From: Mesorhizobium hawassense
Lineage (GTDB): Bacteria > Pseudomonadota > Alphaproteobacteria > Rhizobiales > Rhizobiaceae
NCBI RefSeq assembly: GCF_003289945.1
Contig: NZ_QMBP01000009.1
Span: forward strand, 248,001-312,000
Length of the DNA: 64,000 nt
Direction of reading: 5' to 3'
Part shown: positions 16,712 through 25,393 of the stretch, in pieces
How the letters are laid out: every line of letters begins with the position of its first letter
Numbering within the stretch: position 1 is the first letter of the stretch
The notes under the pieces: generated by a model
Databases searched by the model: none
Told to the model about the DNA's origin: nothing
What the model saw: only the letters and a program-made list of their open reading frames with translations
Position numbers and translations under genes: made by a program

Positions 16712-17734
16712 ATGACCGCGACCAATCCGATCGACGCACTGCTTGCCGAAAAAGGCGTGCTTCTGGCCGACGGCGCCACCGGCACCAATCTGTTCGCGAT
16801 GGGTCTCGAAGCCGGCGAAGCGCCCGAACTGCTCAATGAGACCTCGCCCGGGACCATTGCCAGCCTGCATCAGAACTTCGTCGACGCCGGCGCAGACATC
16901 ATCCTGACCAACTCCTTCGGCGGCACCCGCCACCGCCTGAAGCTCCACCACGCGCAGGATCGCGTGCACGACCTCAACAAGCGCGCCGCCGAAATTGCCC
17001 GCTCCGTCGCCGACAAGGCCGGCCGCAAGGTGATCGTCGCCGGCTCGGTCGGTCCGACCGGCGAATTGCTGGTGCCGCTCGGCGCCATGACCTACGACGA
17101 TGCCGTCGACGCCTTTGCCGAACAGATCGAGGGCTTGAAGGCCGGCGGCGCCGAAGTCGCCTGGATCGAGACCATGTCGGCGCCGGACGAGATCCGCGCC
17201 GCCGCCGAAGCCGCGATCCGCGTCGGCCTGCCCTACACCTATACCGGTTCCTTCGACACCGCCGGCCGCACCATGATGGGGCTGCTGCCGAAAGACATCC
17301 ACGGCGTTGTCGATGGGCTGTCGCAGGCTCCGCTCGGTGTCGGCGCCAATTGCGGCGTCGGCGCTTCCGACATCCTCGCCTCGCTGCTCGACATGACCGA
17401 GGCGAAGCCGGAGGCGACCGTGATCGTCAAGGGCAATTGCGGCATTCCGGAATTCCGCGGCAGCGAGATCCATTATTCCGGCACGCCGGAGCTGATGTCC
17501 GACTACGTCCGGCTGGCGGTCGATGCCGGCGCCAGGATCGTCGGCGGCTGCTGCGGCACCTCGTTTGCTCACCTTGCCGCCATGCGCAAGGCGCTGGACG
17601 CGCACACCAAGGCGGCGCGGCCGACCGTCGAGACGATCGTCGAACGCATCGGCCCGATGCGCAACAAGGTGGCGACGGCAAACACCCCGGAAACCAGCGA
17701 AGGCAGGCGCGAACGCAGGCGCGGCCGCGCCTGA
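16712..17734 (+). CDS. bmt: Betaine-homocysteine S-methyltransferase (BHMT/homocysteine methyltransferase family)
   Basis: A 340-aa zinc enzyme that methylates homocysteine to methionine, probably with glycine betaine as donor, as shown for rhizobial Bmt. The TIM barrel begins LLADGATGTNLF. The zinc ligands are Cys214 (GANC), Cys280 and Cys281 (VGGCCG), matching the BHMT three-cysteine pattern. The last ~15 residues are Arg-rich (GRRERRRGRA). The ATG at 16712 (MTATNPIDALL) fits the family N-terminus better than ATG 16679, which would add 11 residues. The palindrome at 16639-16660 indicates methionine-cycle regulation. It competes with, or complements, the MttB-corrinoid route for the same methyl donor. 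Confidence 0.9.
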   Translation: MTATNPIDALLAEKGVLLADGATGTNLFAMGLEAGEAPELLNETSPGTIASLHQNFVDAGADIILTNSFGGTRHRLKLHHAQDRVHDLNKRAAEIARSVADKAGRKVIVAGSVGPTGELLVPLGAMTYDDAVDAFAEQIEGLKAGGAEVAWIETMSAPDEIRAAAEAAIRVGLPYTYTGSFDTAGRTMMGLLPKDIHGVVDGLSQAPLGVGANCGVGASDILASLLDMTEAKPEATVIVKGNCGIPEFRGSEIHYSGTPELMSDYVRLAVDAGARIVGGCCGTSFAHLAAMRKALDAHTKAARPTVETIVERIGPMRNKVATANTPETSEGRRERRRGRA

Positions 17735-17744
17735 CGGGCCTGCT

Positions 17745-18014
17745 TTATTCGCTGCTTTCGGCGTAGCGCGACAGCGCGGTATTGAAATCGACGACCTTCT
17801 GGCTGCCGGAGCCCATCGTCATCAAGGCGCCCGACGTGCCCGGGTCGCTGATCTGCTCCAGCATCGCGCGGAAACGGTCGTTGGTGAGCGCCGAAAGCGC
17901 GGTGTTGCGGGCGGCGTCGACTTCGCTGCGGATGCGCGTGGATTCCGGCGTCGGAGTACGCGCCGGCGTCGTGTTTGCCGTCGGCGTCGCGTTCCAATTC
18001 GTGGTGATATGCAA
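17745..18014 (-). CDS. Hypothetical protein, 89 aa
   Basis: I do not recognise this protein. A TTG at 18014 is preceded by GAGGGAC 7 nt away, giving 89 aa. An upstream GTG-type start near 18041 would add nine residues. The first 30 residues are Thr/Pro-rich and the rest looks like a short helical domain (EVDAARNTALSALTNDRFRAMLEQI). No signal peptide or membrane segment is seen. It is convergent with bmt, 10 nt away. Confidence 0.55.
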   Translation of the reverse strand: MHITTNWNATPTANTTPARTPTPESTRIRSEVDAARNTALSALTNDRFRAMLEQISDPGTSGALMTMGSGSQKVVDFNTALSRYAESSE

Positions 18015-18101
18015 TGCCGGTCCCTCAACCTCTATCAGCAAGAACTAACAAAGGTTCATTGCGATGATGTTCCCGAAAAACCACGCAATTTAACGATCGC
18101 C

Positions 18102-18134
18102 AAAAAGGCCGGCAGGATTTGCCCCGCCGGCCTT
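18102..18134 (-). terminator. Terminator of the vWA gene
   Basis: AAGGCCGGC (18105-18113) pairs with GCCGGCCTT (18126-18134). Read on the minus strand, the stem is followed by TTTTTGG, directly after the vWA gene stop at 18163. Confidence 0.75.
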
Positions 18135-18162
18135 CGCTATTCGGTCCCTACCGTTCGGCGCT

Positions 18163-20358
18163 CTACTTATTGCCGTCCAGCGATGCGGCCAGACGCACCA
18201 GCGACAGGAACTCCGCCCTGTAGCCGAATGGATCGGCGCCGCGCGCGGCGTTGGCAATCTCCGCGATCCGGTCGTAGCCGAAATTCGCCGTCTGATCCTC
18301 GTCGCGCAGCTTCTGCCCGAAGGCGGCGACCGCGACCGAGAAGCGCTGGTCCACACCGGCCGCGTCGAAGGACTTGACCTCGTTGGCGGCGGTCACTGGC
18401 GTTGTAATCAGCTTCGAGACGTTCTCGTTCGGCAGCTTGTAGCGGATCTTGACGAAGGCATATTCGTCGGCATTGGCAACCCCGCCATTGTCGACCTTTG
18501 CCTGGCCGTAGCGCAGCGGATCGACCTGCTCGCCGCCGCTGCCCTTCGGCGTGATCTCGTAGACCGCCGTCACTGCATGGCCGGAGCCGATATCGCCCGC
18601 ATCGACGCGGTCGTTGTTGAAATCCTCGCGCTTGAGCGCCCGGGTCTCGTAGCCGACCAGTCGATATTCCGACACGGTCGCCGGGTTGAACTCGACCTGG
18701 ATCTTGACGTCCTTGGCGATGGTGAACAGCGTCGAGGACGCGTCGTCGACCAGTACCTTCTGCGCCTCGGCAAGCGTGTCGATATAGGCGGCGGTGCCGT
18801 TACCGTTCTGGGCGATGGTCTGCATCATCTGGTCGTTCAGATTGTCGTGGCCGAAGCCGAACACCGACAGGAACACGCCGGTCTTGCGCTCTGTCTCGAT
18901 CAGCCGCTTGAGGTCGTCGTCATCGGTCTGGCCGACATTGAAGTCGCCGTCGGTGGCAAGCATTACCCGGTTGACGCCGTCCTTGACGAAGGATTGCTGC
19001 GCCAGCTTGTAGGCTTCGCGGATGCCTGCCTCGCCGGCTGTCGAGCCGCCGGGCTCGAGATTGTCGATGGCCGCGAGGATCTTCTGCTTTTCCGCCGCCT
19101 TGGTCGGCATCAGCACCGTGCCGGCATTGCCGGCATAGGTGACGATCGAGACGGTGTCGTCGGCCTTGAGCTTGCTGATCAGCAAGCGGAACGCGGATTT
19201 GAGCAGCGGCAGCTTGTCCGGCTCGTCCATCGAACCTGAGACGTCGATGAGGAAGACCAGATTGGCCTTCGGCTGCTCGGCCGGCTTCACGTCGAAGCCC
19301 TTGATCGCGACATGCATCAGCTTGGTGTGCTCGTTCCACGGCGTCGGCATCACGGTGACGGTCGAGTTGAACGGCGTCGCAGCCGAATCCGGCCCCTTCC
19401 AGTCATAGGGGAAGTAGTTGATCATCTCCTCGACGCGGACCGTGTCGGCCTGAGGCAGCGCACCTTCCTTCAGCGAGCGCCGCACAAAGGAATAAGAGGC
19501 CGTGTCGACATCGATCGAGAAGGTCGACACCGGGTCATGCGCGGTCTCATGCACCGGATTGGTCTTGAAGGTCTCGATGCGGTCGCGATTCTCTTCCTGC
19601 GGCTGCATCTGGTCGGAAGGCATGGGCGAAGGCTGAACCATCAGCTTGGAATCGGCCATTGCCGGAGGAGACGCCGGAACGGCCGCGGCGTTGCCTTCCG
19701 GCGCCTTGTCAGCCCGCGCCGACTCGTCAGCGCTCTGCCTCGGCGAATAACCCGCAATTGCCCCGGCCCCATCCTTGCCGCCGGCAGCGAGTTGACCGCT
19801 CTCGGCGGGTGCAGGCTGCAGGGCAGGCGTTGTCTCCGGGGCCACCTCCTGCTTGAGCAAGCTGTCGACCTCGGTCGCCGATTTCGGTGCTGCAGGCGCG
19901 ACTTGTGAATTGGCCCGGGTCTCGGCGTCCGCGTCCGCCTTCTTCTCCTTGGCAGGCGCCGCTGCCAGCGGTTCGTTGATCGCGGGCTGTTCCGGCAGAG
20001 GCTTCTGCGCCGCCGGCTTGTCGGCAACCGTCTCGGTGACCGTGCCTTTGCCGCCGATGACGGGGGGCTGCTCCTTCAACATCTCAAAAGCGGCATAGCC
20101 GGCGATAGGCAGCGCGACCAGCGCGGTGATGGCCGGCGTGGCAATGAGTTTCCGTTGCATGATTTCTCTCCAGAGCTTTCTTGCTCGCTCCGTGAGACGA
20201 AGGCCTGCGAACGTTCCTTGGGGGACTACCGAAATTTTTTCGTCGAGGTCGAAGGCCTGCATGGCGGCGGCGAGCGCGCGCGCCTTCGCCTCATCGTCAG
20301 GCGCCGGCACTGCGAGATTGCGCAGCCTTTCGAGTTCGTTGTCGTCGACCATGGTCAC
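18163..20358 (-). CDS. Membrane-anchored vWA-domain protein (YfbK-like), probable sigma partner
   Basis: A 731-aa protein. Residues 1-70 are cytoplasmic and resemble the short leader of anti-sigma-like proteins. A single membrane helix (about 75-95, TPAITALVALPIAGYAAF) follows, then a Pro/Ala-rich linker to about 240. The YfbK N-terminal domain (SIDVDTASYSFVRR) precedes a von Willebrand A domain with the MIDAS motif DVSGSMD. A C-terminal DUF3520-type region closes it. The ATG overlaps the ECF sigma stop by 4 nt, so the two are translationally coupled and the protein may tether or sense for that sigma factor. Metal-dependent binding of an envelope ligand is likely. Confidence 0.85.
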   Translation of the reverse strand: MTMVDDNELERLRNLAVPAPDDEAKARALAAAMQAFDLDEKISVVPQGTFAGLRLTERARKLWREIMQRKLIATPAITALVALPIAGYAAFEMLKEQPPVIGGKGTVTETVADKPAAQKPLPEQPAINEPLAAAPAKEKKADADAETRANSQVAPAAPKSATEVDSLLKQEVAPETTPALQPAPAESGQLAAGGKDGAGAIAGYSPRQSADESARADKAPEGNAAAVPASPPAMADSKLMVQPSPMPSDQMQPQEENRDRIETFKTNPVHETAHDPVSTFSIDVDTASYSFVRRSLKEGALPQADTVRVEEMINYFPYDWKGPDSAATPFNSTVTVMPTPWNEHTKLMHVAIKGFDVKPAEQPKANLVFLIDVSGSMDEPDKLPLLKSAFRLLISKLKADDTVSIVTYAGNAGTVLMPTKAAEKQKILAAIDNLEPGGSTAGEAGIREAYKLAQQSFVKDGVNRVMLATDGDFNVGQTDDDDLKRLIETERKTGVFLSVFGFGHDNLNDQMMQTIAQNGNGTAAYIDTLAEAQKVLVDDASSTLFTIAKDVKIQVEFNPATVSEYRLVGYETRALKREDFNNDRVDAGDIGSGHAVTAVYEITPKGSGGEQVDPLRYGQAKVDNGGVANADEYAFVKIRYKLPNENVSKLITTPVTAANEVKSFDAAGVDQRFSVAVAAFGQKLRDEDQTANFGYDRIAEIANAARGADPFGYRAEFLSLVRLAASLDGNK

Positions 20359-20918
20359 ACTTCCCCGGCTGAGCGCATCAGCACCTTCAGCCGTTTCCTC
20401 GCTTCATGGATGTGCCAGGAAACCGTCGTCTCCGAGATCGCCATCACCTCCGCCGCCGCCGCGTGGTTCAATCCTTCGCCATAAACCAGGAGCACCGCGT
20501 CGCGCTGCTTGTCCGGCAACATCCGCACCGCCGCCCACAGCGCCTCGGCCGGATCGTCGGCCTCCGTAGGCGCTTCGCCCGCGATCGACGCATAGGCGCC
20601 ATAGGCATCGGTCTTGGCGGTGTCGCGGGCGCGCTTGCGCATCATGTCGCGCGCCGCGTTCAGCGTCATGGCATAGAGCCATGTCGTGAAGGCGCCGCTG
20701 CCCTGATAGTCGCGGATGGCGCGGCCGAGCCGCACGCAGACGTCCTGGGCGATGTCCTCGGCATCCGCCTTCCTGCCACACCAGCGATAGGCGGCGCGAT
20801 AGACGAAGCCATAGTGCCTTTCGAGCAGTTTGCCGAAAGCCCCCCTGTCTCCGCCCTTCGCCCGCCCGATCAATTCGGCATCGGAGGCTTCGCTGTCGTC
20901 CAGCATCATCGCCATCAT
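20355..20918 (-). CDS. ECF-family RNA polymerase sigma factor
   Basis: A 187-aa group 4 sigma factor with sigma region 2 (residues about 25-95: LLERHYGFVYRAAYRWCG, then AEDIAQDVCVRLGRAI) and region 4 (about 125-180: LPDKQRDAVLLVYGEGLNHAAAAEVMAISETTVSWHIHEARKRL). It is the first gene of a two-gene unit with the membrane vWA protein, which is the usual place for a cognate regulator. It starts with clustered Met codons (MMAMM), so the precise start is uncertain by a few residues. The target regulon cannot be deduced. Confidence 0.92.
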   Translation of the reverse strand: MMAMMLDDSEASDAELIGRAKGGDRGAFGKLLERHYGFVYRAAYRWCGRKADAEDIAQDVCVRLGRAIRDYQGSGAFTTWLYAMTLNAARDMMRKRARDTAKTDAYGAYASIAGEAPTEADDPAEALWAAVRMLPDKQRDAVLLVYGEGLNHAAAAEVMAISETTVSWHIHEARKRLKVLMRSAGEV

Positions 20919-20991
20919 TTGCCTGTTGGACGAAGGCTAATGGCCAATCCTTGGGGCGATGGAAAGATTTTTTTGTGGCACCCTTTTTCCT

Positions 20992-21128
20992 TCTCCCCGT
21001 CTCACGGGGAGGTGAGGAGTGGTCCGCGTAGCGGACGAAAAGCCAATTGCTTGGCTTTTCGAATGACGAACGCCCAAAGGGCAGATGAGGGGCGGCGCGA
21101 ACCTTTGAAGGCTCGCGCTGCGAGTTGC
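20992..21128. repeat. Mosaic hairpin repeat (RIME-like)
   Basis: A chain of hairpins: CTCCCCGT/ACGGGGAG, GTCCGC/GCGGAC, CGAAAAGCCAA/TTGGCTTTTCG (exact 11-nt arms) and GCCC/GGGC. It fills the space between the sigma factor start and the hydrolase stop. No gene is present. The composition resembles the common Mesorhizobium intergenic mosaic sequence. Confidence 0.75.
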
Positions 21129-21151
21129 CCCCGGCAATCTGCGACAGACGC

Positions 21152-21883
21152 CTATCCCAGCGTTTCAGCGAAAAACGTCGTCAGCCGCTTCCAGTGCCTC
21201 TCAGCGCCCACCTCGTCATAAACGCTGTGGTCCTTGACGCACCAACCATGCCCTACCCCGACATAGTTCTCGATGACATGGTCGACCTCGGCCACGCGCA
21301 GCGCTTCCGCCAGCCGCGCCGACTGCTCGGGCGGGAAGCTGCGGTCGACGCCGGCGACGCCGACATAGACGCGCGCCTTGATCGACATCGCCTTGCGGTG
21401 CGGGCTGTCGGGCGCGTCGCTGGCGAGATTGCCGCCATGAAAACTCGCGGCGGCGACGATGCGATCGGGATAGGTCGCGGCCGCATTGAGTGCCCGCGCG
21501 CCGCCCATGCAATAGCCGACGACGCCGATCGACCCATCAATGACTTCGGCCTTGAGCGCATCGAGGAAGGACGCGCCGTCACGGATGGTCATCTCCTGCG
21601 TCGTGCCGGTGACCAAGGCCATCAGTCTGGTCTTGGTTTCTTCCACCGTGAAGGCGGTCTTGGCGTCGAACGGCCCGTAGGGAGCATTGCGGTAGAAGAG
21701 ATCGGGCACCAGCACGGCATAGCCCTCGCCGGCAAGCCGCTCGGCCATCTCGTCAAGCGCCGGCCGCGGCCCGAACGCGTCCATATAGAGGATGACGCCG
21801 GCCCTGGCCTTGGTGGACGCTCGGAACAATCCAGCCTTTGCCTTGCCGTCCCGGGTTTCGATCTCGATCTGTTTTCCCGCCAT
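21152..21883 (-). CDS. Dienelactone hydrolase family protein
   Basis: A 243-aa alpha/beta hydrolase of the dienelactone hydrolase family. The nucleophile is the Cys of GYCMGG, followed by an Asp in GVAGVDRSFPPE and a His in GVGHGWC. It should hydrolyse a lactone or short ester in the cytoplasm. The ATG at 21883 has GGAG 8 nt upstream, and the longer frame from 21940 adds an unlikely N-terminus. It is bounded by the mosaic repeat on one side and the Fe-S protein on the other. The substrate is unknown. Confidence 0.87.
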   Translation of the reverse strand: MAGKQIEIETRDGKAKAGLFRASTKARAGVILYMDAFGPRPALDEMAERLAGEGYAVLVPDLFYRNAPYGPFDAKTAFTVEETKTRLMALVTGTTQEMTIRDGASFLDALKAEVIDGSIGVVGYCMGGARALNAAATYPDRIVAAASFHGGNLASDAPDSPHRKAMSIKARVYVGVAGVDRSFPPEQSARLAEALRVAEVDHVIENYVGVGHGWCVKDHSVYDEVGAERHWKRLTTFFAETLG

Positions 21884-21988
21884 GCCTGTGTCTCCGTTGC
21901 CTTGTCGCGCGATAGATATCGGGCTGGGCCGCTCCGGCAAGACAATCCCGGAGCGACTCGTTCAAGATTTCGTGCGGCGGTCTGCTTT

Positions 21989-22678
21989 CTAGAGTTTCGC
22001 GAAGGCCGCCATGTGAAAGGCCTGCGCCTCCGGCGGATAGCGGTAGCTCGTGCCATACGGACAGGCGTTGCGGTCAAGGCAGCCGCCGATGCGGCAAGGC
22101 GAGCCGTGAGGCCCGCGTACATGGTCGAGGCAGGCTTCGTGTGCAAAACCCTGCCCGGAATAAGCGTCGACCGGACAGGATTTCAGGCAAGGTTTTTCGA
22201 CGCATGCGTCGCAAAGGTGAATCGCTGCATCAGCGACCGGAAGCGCGATCTCGTCCTCGAACAGCAGTGCGGCACGATAGGCGTGCCACAGCCCATACTT
22301 CGGATGCATCAGGATGCCGAGCGGCGACGGCTTCAGCCCTTCCGCCCGCATTGCCCATTGCTGGAAGGGTAGATAGGGCCGATCGGAGGGCGACACGGCG
22401 CGTGCGCCGAAATTCTTCGCGACGGTACCGATCACTTCCCGCGACCAGGTGTCGAGCGGATTGACAATGGGGAGGTGCTGCCTCTCGAGCCAATGCTGGA
22501 AATGCGACCAGGGTGCAACGCCAGCCTGTCCGACAAGTAGGACAGATATGGCGGCGCCGCCGGAAGCTCCGGTAGGCGCGGCCTCGTCGCCGGCAAAGCG
22601 GAAACCGCCGCGAGGGATCAGGCCTTGGGCAGCAAGCGCGGCCGCGATCTCCTCGACCAAGCCGCGCGCAACCATCAT
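21989..22678 (-). CDS. Double-cluster Fe-S protein (QueG-like ferredoxin domain) beside the corrinoid genes
   Basis: A 229-aa protein with eight cysteines in its last third: Cys156, 159, 164 and 168 in a CX2CX4CX3CP ferredoxin-like motif, then Cys183, 195, 200 and 206. This suggests two [4Fe-4S] clusters, similar to the C-terminal part of epoxyqueuosine reductase and reductive dehalogenases but without their cobalamin domain. It lies 89 nt upstream of, and codirectional with, mttB paralogue 2's stop. A plausible job is electron delivery to the corrinoid activator (32284-34353) or another corrinoid protein. That is inferred from position only. The start could be 22678 or 22675. Confidence 0.75.
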   Translation of the reverse strand: MMVARGLVEEIAAALAAQGLIPRGGFRFAGDEAAPTGASGGAAISVLLVGQAGVAPWSHFQHWLERQHLPIVNPLDTWSREVIGTVAKNFGARAVSPSDRPYLPFQQWAMRAEGLKPSPLGILMHPKYGLWHAYRAALLFEDEIALPVADAAIHLCDACVEKPCLKSCPVDAYSGQGFAHEACLDHVRGPHGSPCRIGGCLDRNACPYGTSYRYPPEAQAFHMAAFAKL

Positions 22679-22767
22679 CCCTTCCGGTCCGGGTCGGAGA
22701 ATGCGCTCCGCCAGACTTCCTTGTGGATGATGTTGGCCACTTTAGCCCGGCCTGAATCGGGCTCCTT

Positions 22768-24342
22768 TCAAGTGAAGGCGTCGGGCATCGAGCCCTTCTT
22801 CTTGGCGATGAACTCCTTTAGCGCCTCGTCGATCGCCGGATCGAGATGCGGCGCCTCGTAGCTGTCCAGCCAGCGCCGCGCGAGCTCGTTGGCGCGCTGC
22901 GGCGCGGTCTTCTCGCCTTCGGCCAGCCACTGCTCGTAGGAATTGTTGTCGGCGATGTTGGAGCGGTAGAAGGCGGTCTGGAAATTCGCCTGGGTGTGAT
23001 CGCAGCCGAGATAATGGCTGCCCGGGCCGACCTGGCGGATGGCATCCATCGCCTGGCCGTTTTCCGAGAGGTCGACGCCCTCGGCAAACTTCTGCTGCAT
23101 GCCGAGCTGGTCGATGTCCATCATGAATTTTTCATAGCAGGAGGCGAGACCGCCCTCGAGCCAGCCGGCCGAATGCAGGACGAAATTGGTGCCGGCAAGG
23201 ATCGTCGAGTTGAGCGTGTTGGCGCTCTCATAAGCCGCTTGCGCATCGGGGACCTTCGAGGCGCAGAGCGAGCCGCCGGTGCGGAACGGCAGACCGAGCC
23301 GGCGGGCCAGCTGCGCCGCGCCATAGGAAACCAGCGACGGCTCCGGCGTGCCAAAGGTCGGCGCGCCGGACTGCATCGAGATCGACGAGGCGAATGTGCC
23401 GAAGAGCACCGGCGCGCCGGGCCGGATCAGCTGCGTGAACGAGGCGCCGGCCAGCACTTCAGCCAGCACCTGCGTCAGCGTGCCGGCAACCGTCACCGGG
23501 CTCATCGCGCCGGCCAGGATGAACGGCGTGACGATGCAGGCCTGGTTGTGACGCGAATAGACCTTCAGCGCGCCGAGCATGGTCTCGTCGAATACCATGG
23601 GCGAATTGGCGTTGATCAGGCTGGTAAGCACCGTGTTGTTCTCGACGAAGTCGTCGCCGAACACCAGCTTCGCCATCGCCACCGTGTCTTCCGCGCGCTC
23701 CGGCGCGGTGACAGAGCCCATGAACGGCTTGTCGGAATATTTGATGTGGCTGTAGACCATGTCGAGATGGCGCTTGTTGACCGGCACGTCGACCGGCTCG
23801 CACACCGTGCCGCCCGAATGGTGGATCGACGGCGCCATATAGGCGAGCTTCACGAAATTCTGGAAATCCTCGATCGTGGCATAACGGCGGTTGCCGTCGA
23901 GGTCGCGCACGAAGGGCGGACCGTAGACCGGCGCGAACACCGTCGCATTGCCGCCGATCTGCACTGAACGGTCCGGATTGCGCGCATGCTGGGTGTAGAT
24001 CGAAGGCGCGGTCTTCAGCAACGAGCGGCAGAGCCCCTTGGGGAAATGCACGCGCTCGCCCTTGACGTCGGCGCCCGCCTCTTTCCACAGCGCCAGCGCC
24101 TCGGCATCATCACGGAAGATGATGCCGATCTCTTCCAGCACGGTGTCGGTGTTCTTCTCGATCAGCGCAAGGCCTTCCTCGTTGAGGACCTCATAAACGT
24201 TGATCTTGCGCTTGATGTAGGTGAGCTGGGTACCCGGACCGCCGCCCGAACGGGCCGCACGGCGTGCCGCCGCGCCACTGCCGGCGCCACGTCCGCGTCG
24301 TCCACCCGACGCTTCCTGCTCGACTGCCGCGTTATCGCTCAT
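22768..24342 (-). CDS. MttB-superfamily corrinoid methyltransferase, non-pyrrolysine (paralogue 2)
   Basis: A 524-aa MttB-family enzyme without an in-frame amber codon. Family landmarks shared with paralogue 1 include TPFILAGAMSPVTVAGTL, SGAPTFGTPE and SAGWLEGGL. Differences in the active-site strands (for example YGPPFVRDLDG against the other copy's ASAPNCSDLDRG) suggest a different methyl donor. Residues 10-37 form an Arg/Gly/Ala-rich tail (GGRRGRGAGSG, then AARRAARSGGG). The ATG at 24342 has GGAAG 7 nt upstream, and the frame extends 25 residues further to 24417 without one. It is head-to-head with the corrinoid protein gene at 24613, sharing its promoter region. Confidence 0.88.
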   Translation of the reverse strand: MSDNAAVEQEASGGRRGRGAGSGAAARRAARSGGGPGTQLTYIKRKINVYEVLNEEGLALIEKNTDTVLEEIGIIFRDDAEALALWKEAGADVKGERVHFPKGLCRSLLKTAPSIYTQHARNPDRSVQIGGNATVFAPVYGPPFVRDLDGNRRYATIEDFQNFVKLAYMAPSIHHSGGTVCEPVDVPVNKRHLDMVYSHIKYSDKPFMGSVTAPERAEDTVAMAKLVFGDDFVENNTVLTSLINANSPMVFDETMLGALKVYSRHNQACIVTPFILAGAMSPVTVAGTLTQVLAEVLAGASFTQLIRPGAPVLFGTFASSISMQSGAPTFGTPEPSLVSYGAAQLARRLGLPFRTGGSLCASKVPDAQAAYESANTLNSTILAGTNFVLHSAGWLEGGLASCYEKFMMDIDQLGMQQKFAEGVDLSENGQAMDAIRQVGPGSHYLGCDHTQANFQTAFYRSNIADNNSYEQWLAEGEKTAPQRANELARRWLDSYEAPHLDPAIDEALKEFIAKKKGSMPDAFT

Positions 24343-24454
24343 GATCGTTCTTCCTATAACTGGCCTGAATTGGCTGGGGCGGCCCATCGTCGCCGCTTCT
24401 TGCCGGATCGTAGCCATGCACCCTATTGGAAACGGCCAGCCAGCGCCAACGCCT

Positions 24455-24518
24455 GTCGCAAAATCGACAAGAAAAGCGCCAACTTTTCAGTCGCTTTCCT
24501 TTTGCGGGAAGTCGCAAA
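24455..24518. promoter_or_regulatory. GTCGCAAA sites between mttB paralogue 2 and the corrinoid protein gene
   Basis: GTCGCAAA occurs at 24455-24462 and again at 24511-24518. The second is half of an inverted repeat TTTGCG (24501-24506), 6 nt, CGCAAA (24513-24518). The region lies between the divergent starts at 24342 and 24613. A symmetric version of the same motif lies upstream of the GbdR-like regulator (38981-39000). Confidence 0.5.
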
Positions 24519-24612
24519 TCAGCTATGGCTAGCTCGCCCTCGCGGGTTAGGTATTGGCGCATCGTTTTTAGGCTGCCGCAGTCATTCCGAGCAGCAAGGA
24601 GCCCGAGGAAAA

Positions 24613-25311
24613 ATGTCCGACGACGAGATCATCCTTTCCGAGCTTTCCGACGAGGAGCTCGTGCAGCAGATGCACGACGACCTCTATGACGGTCTGAAGG
24701 AAGAAATCGAGGAAGGCACGCATATCCTTCTCGAGCGCGGCTGGGTGCCTTACAAGGTGCTGACCGAGGCGCTGGTCGAAGGCATGCGCATCGTCGGCGA
24801 GGATTTCCGAGACGGCATCCTGTTCGTGCCGGAAGTGCTGCTGTCGGCCAACGCCATGAAGGCCGGCATGGCGATCCTGCGCCCGCTGCTCGCCGCCACC
24901 GGCGCGCCGAAGCAGGGCAAGATGGTGATCGGCACCGTCAAGGGCGACATCCACGACATCGGCAAGAACCTCGTCGGCATGATGATGGAAGGCGCCGGCT
25001 TCGACGTCATCGATCTCGGCATCAACAATGCCGTCGAGAAGTATCTCGATGCGATCGAACAGCACCAGCCCGACATCATCGGCATGTCGGCGTTGCTCAC
25101 CACCACCATGCCCTACATGAAGGTCGTCATCGACACGATGAAGGAAAAGGGCATCCGCGACGACTATGTCGTGCTGGTCGGCGGCGCGCCGCTCAACGAG
25201 GAATTCGGCAAGGCCGTCGGCGCCGACGCCTATTGCCGCGACGCGGCGGTGGCGGTCGAGACCGCCAAGGACTACATGAAGCGCAAGCACAACGTTCGCG
25301 CTTCCGCCTGA
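24613..25311 (+). CDS. Methyltransferase-associated corrinoid protein (MtgC/MttC type)
   Basis: A 232-aa cobalamin carrier. Residues 1-95 form the helical cap domain (EEIEEGTHILLERGWVPYKVL, then VGEDFRDGILFVPEVLLSANAMKAG). Residues 100-225 form the B12-binding Rossmann domain with base-off motif DIHDIGK (Asp112, His114, Gly117), SALLTTT and VLVGGAPL. It receives a methyl group from an MttB-type enzyme and hands it to the THF methyltransferase at 30898. The first 35 residues are strikingly acidic (14 Asp/Glu), opposite to the Arg-rich tails of its presumed partners. GAGGA is 5 nt upstream of the ATG. It ends at a strong terminator. No other corrinoid protein is in the window, so it may serve both MttB paralogues. 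Confidence 0.93.
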   Translation: MSDDEIILSELSDEELVQQMHDDLYDGLKEEIEEGTHILLERGWVPYKVLTEALVEGMRIVGEDFRDGILFVPEVLLSANAMKAGMAILRPLLAATGAPKQGKMVIGTVKGDIHDIGKNLVGMMMEGAGFDVIDLGINNAVEKYLDAIEQHQPDIIGMSALLTTTMPYMKVVIDTMKEKGIRDDYVVLVGGAPLNEEFGKAVGADAYCRDAAVAVETAKDYMKRKHNVRASA

Positions 25312-25333
25312 CCCAAGGCATCAGGATGGACCG

Positions 25334-25365
25334 AAAAAAGCCGCGCCTTGCAGCGCGGCTTTTTT
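25334..25365. terminator. Bidirectional terminator between the corrinoid gene and the entericidin-like gene
   Basis: AAAAAAGCCGCG (25334-25345) pairs perfectly with CGCGGCTTTTTT (25354-25365) around an 8-nt loop. The T/A tracts on both sides allow it to work for the corrinoid gene (+) and for the small lipoprotein (-). Confidence 0.9.
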
Positions 25366-25393
25366 GTTCACAGATGATGGAAGAGGCTGAAGA

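Noticed and set aside
20992..21128. Possible CRISPR or tandem repeat
   Set aside because: The hairpins differ from one another and there are no regular spacers. It is a mosaic intergenic repeat.
24343..24612. Cobalamin riboswitch between mttB 2 and the corrinoid gene
   Set aside because: No B12-box-like sequence or multi-stem core was recognised in the divergent region.
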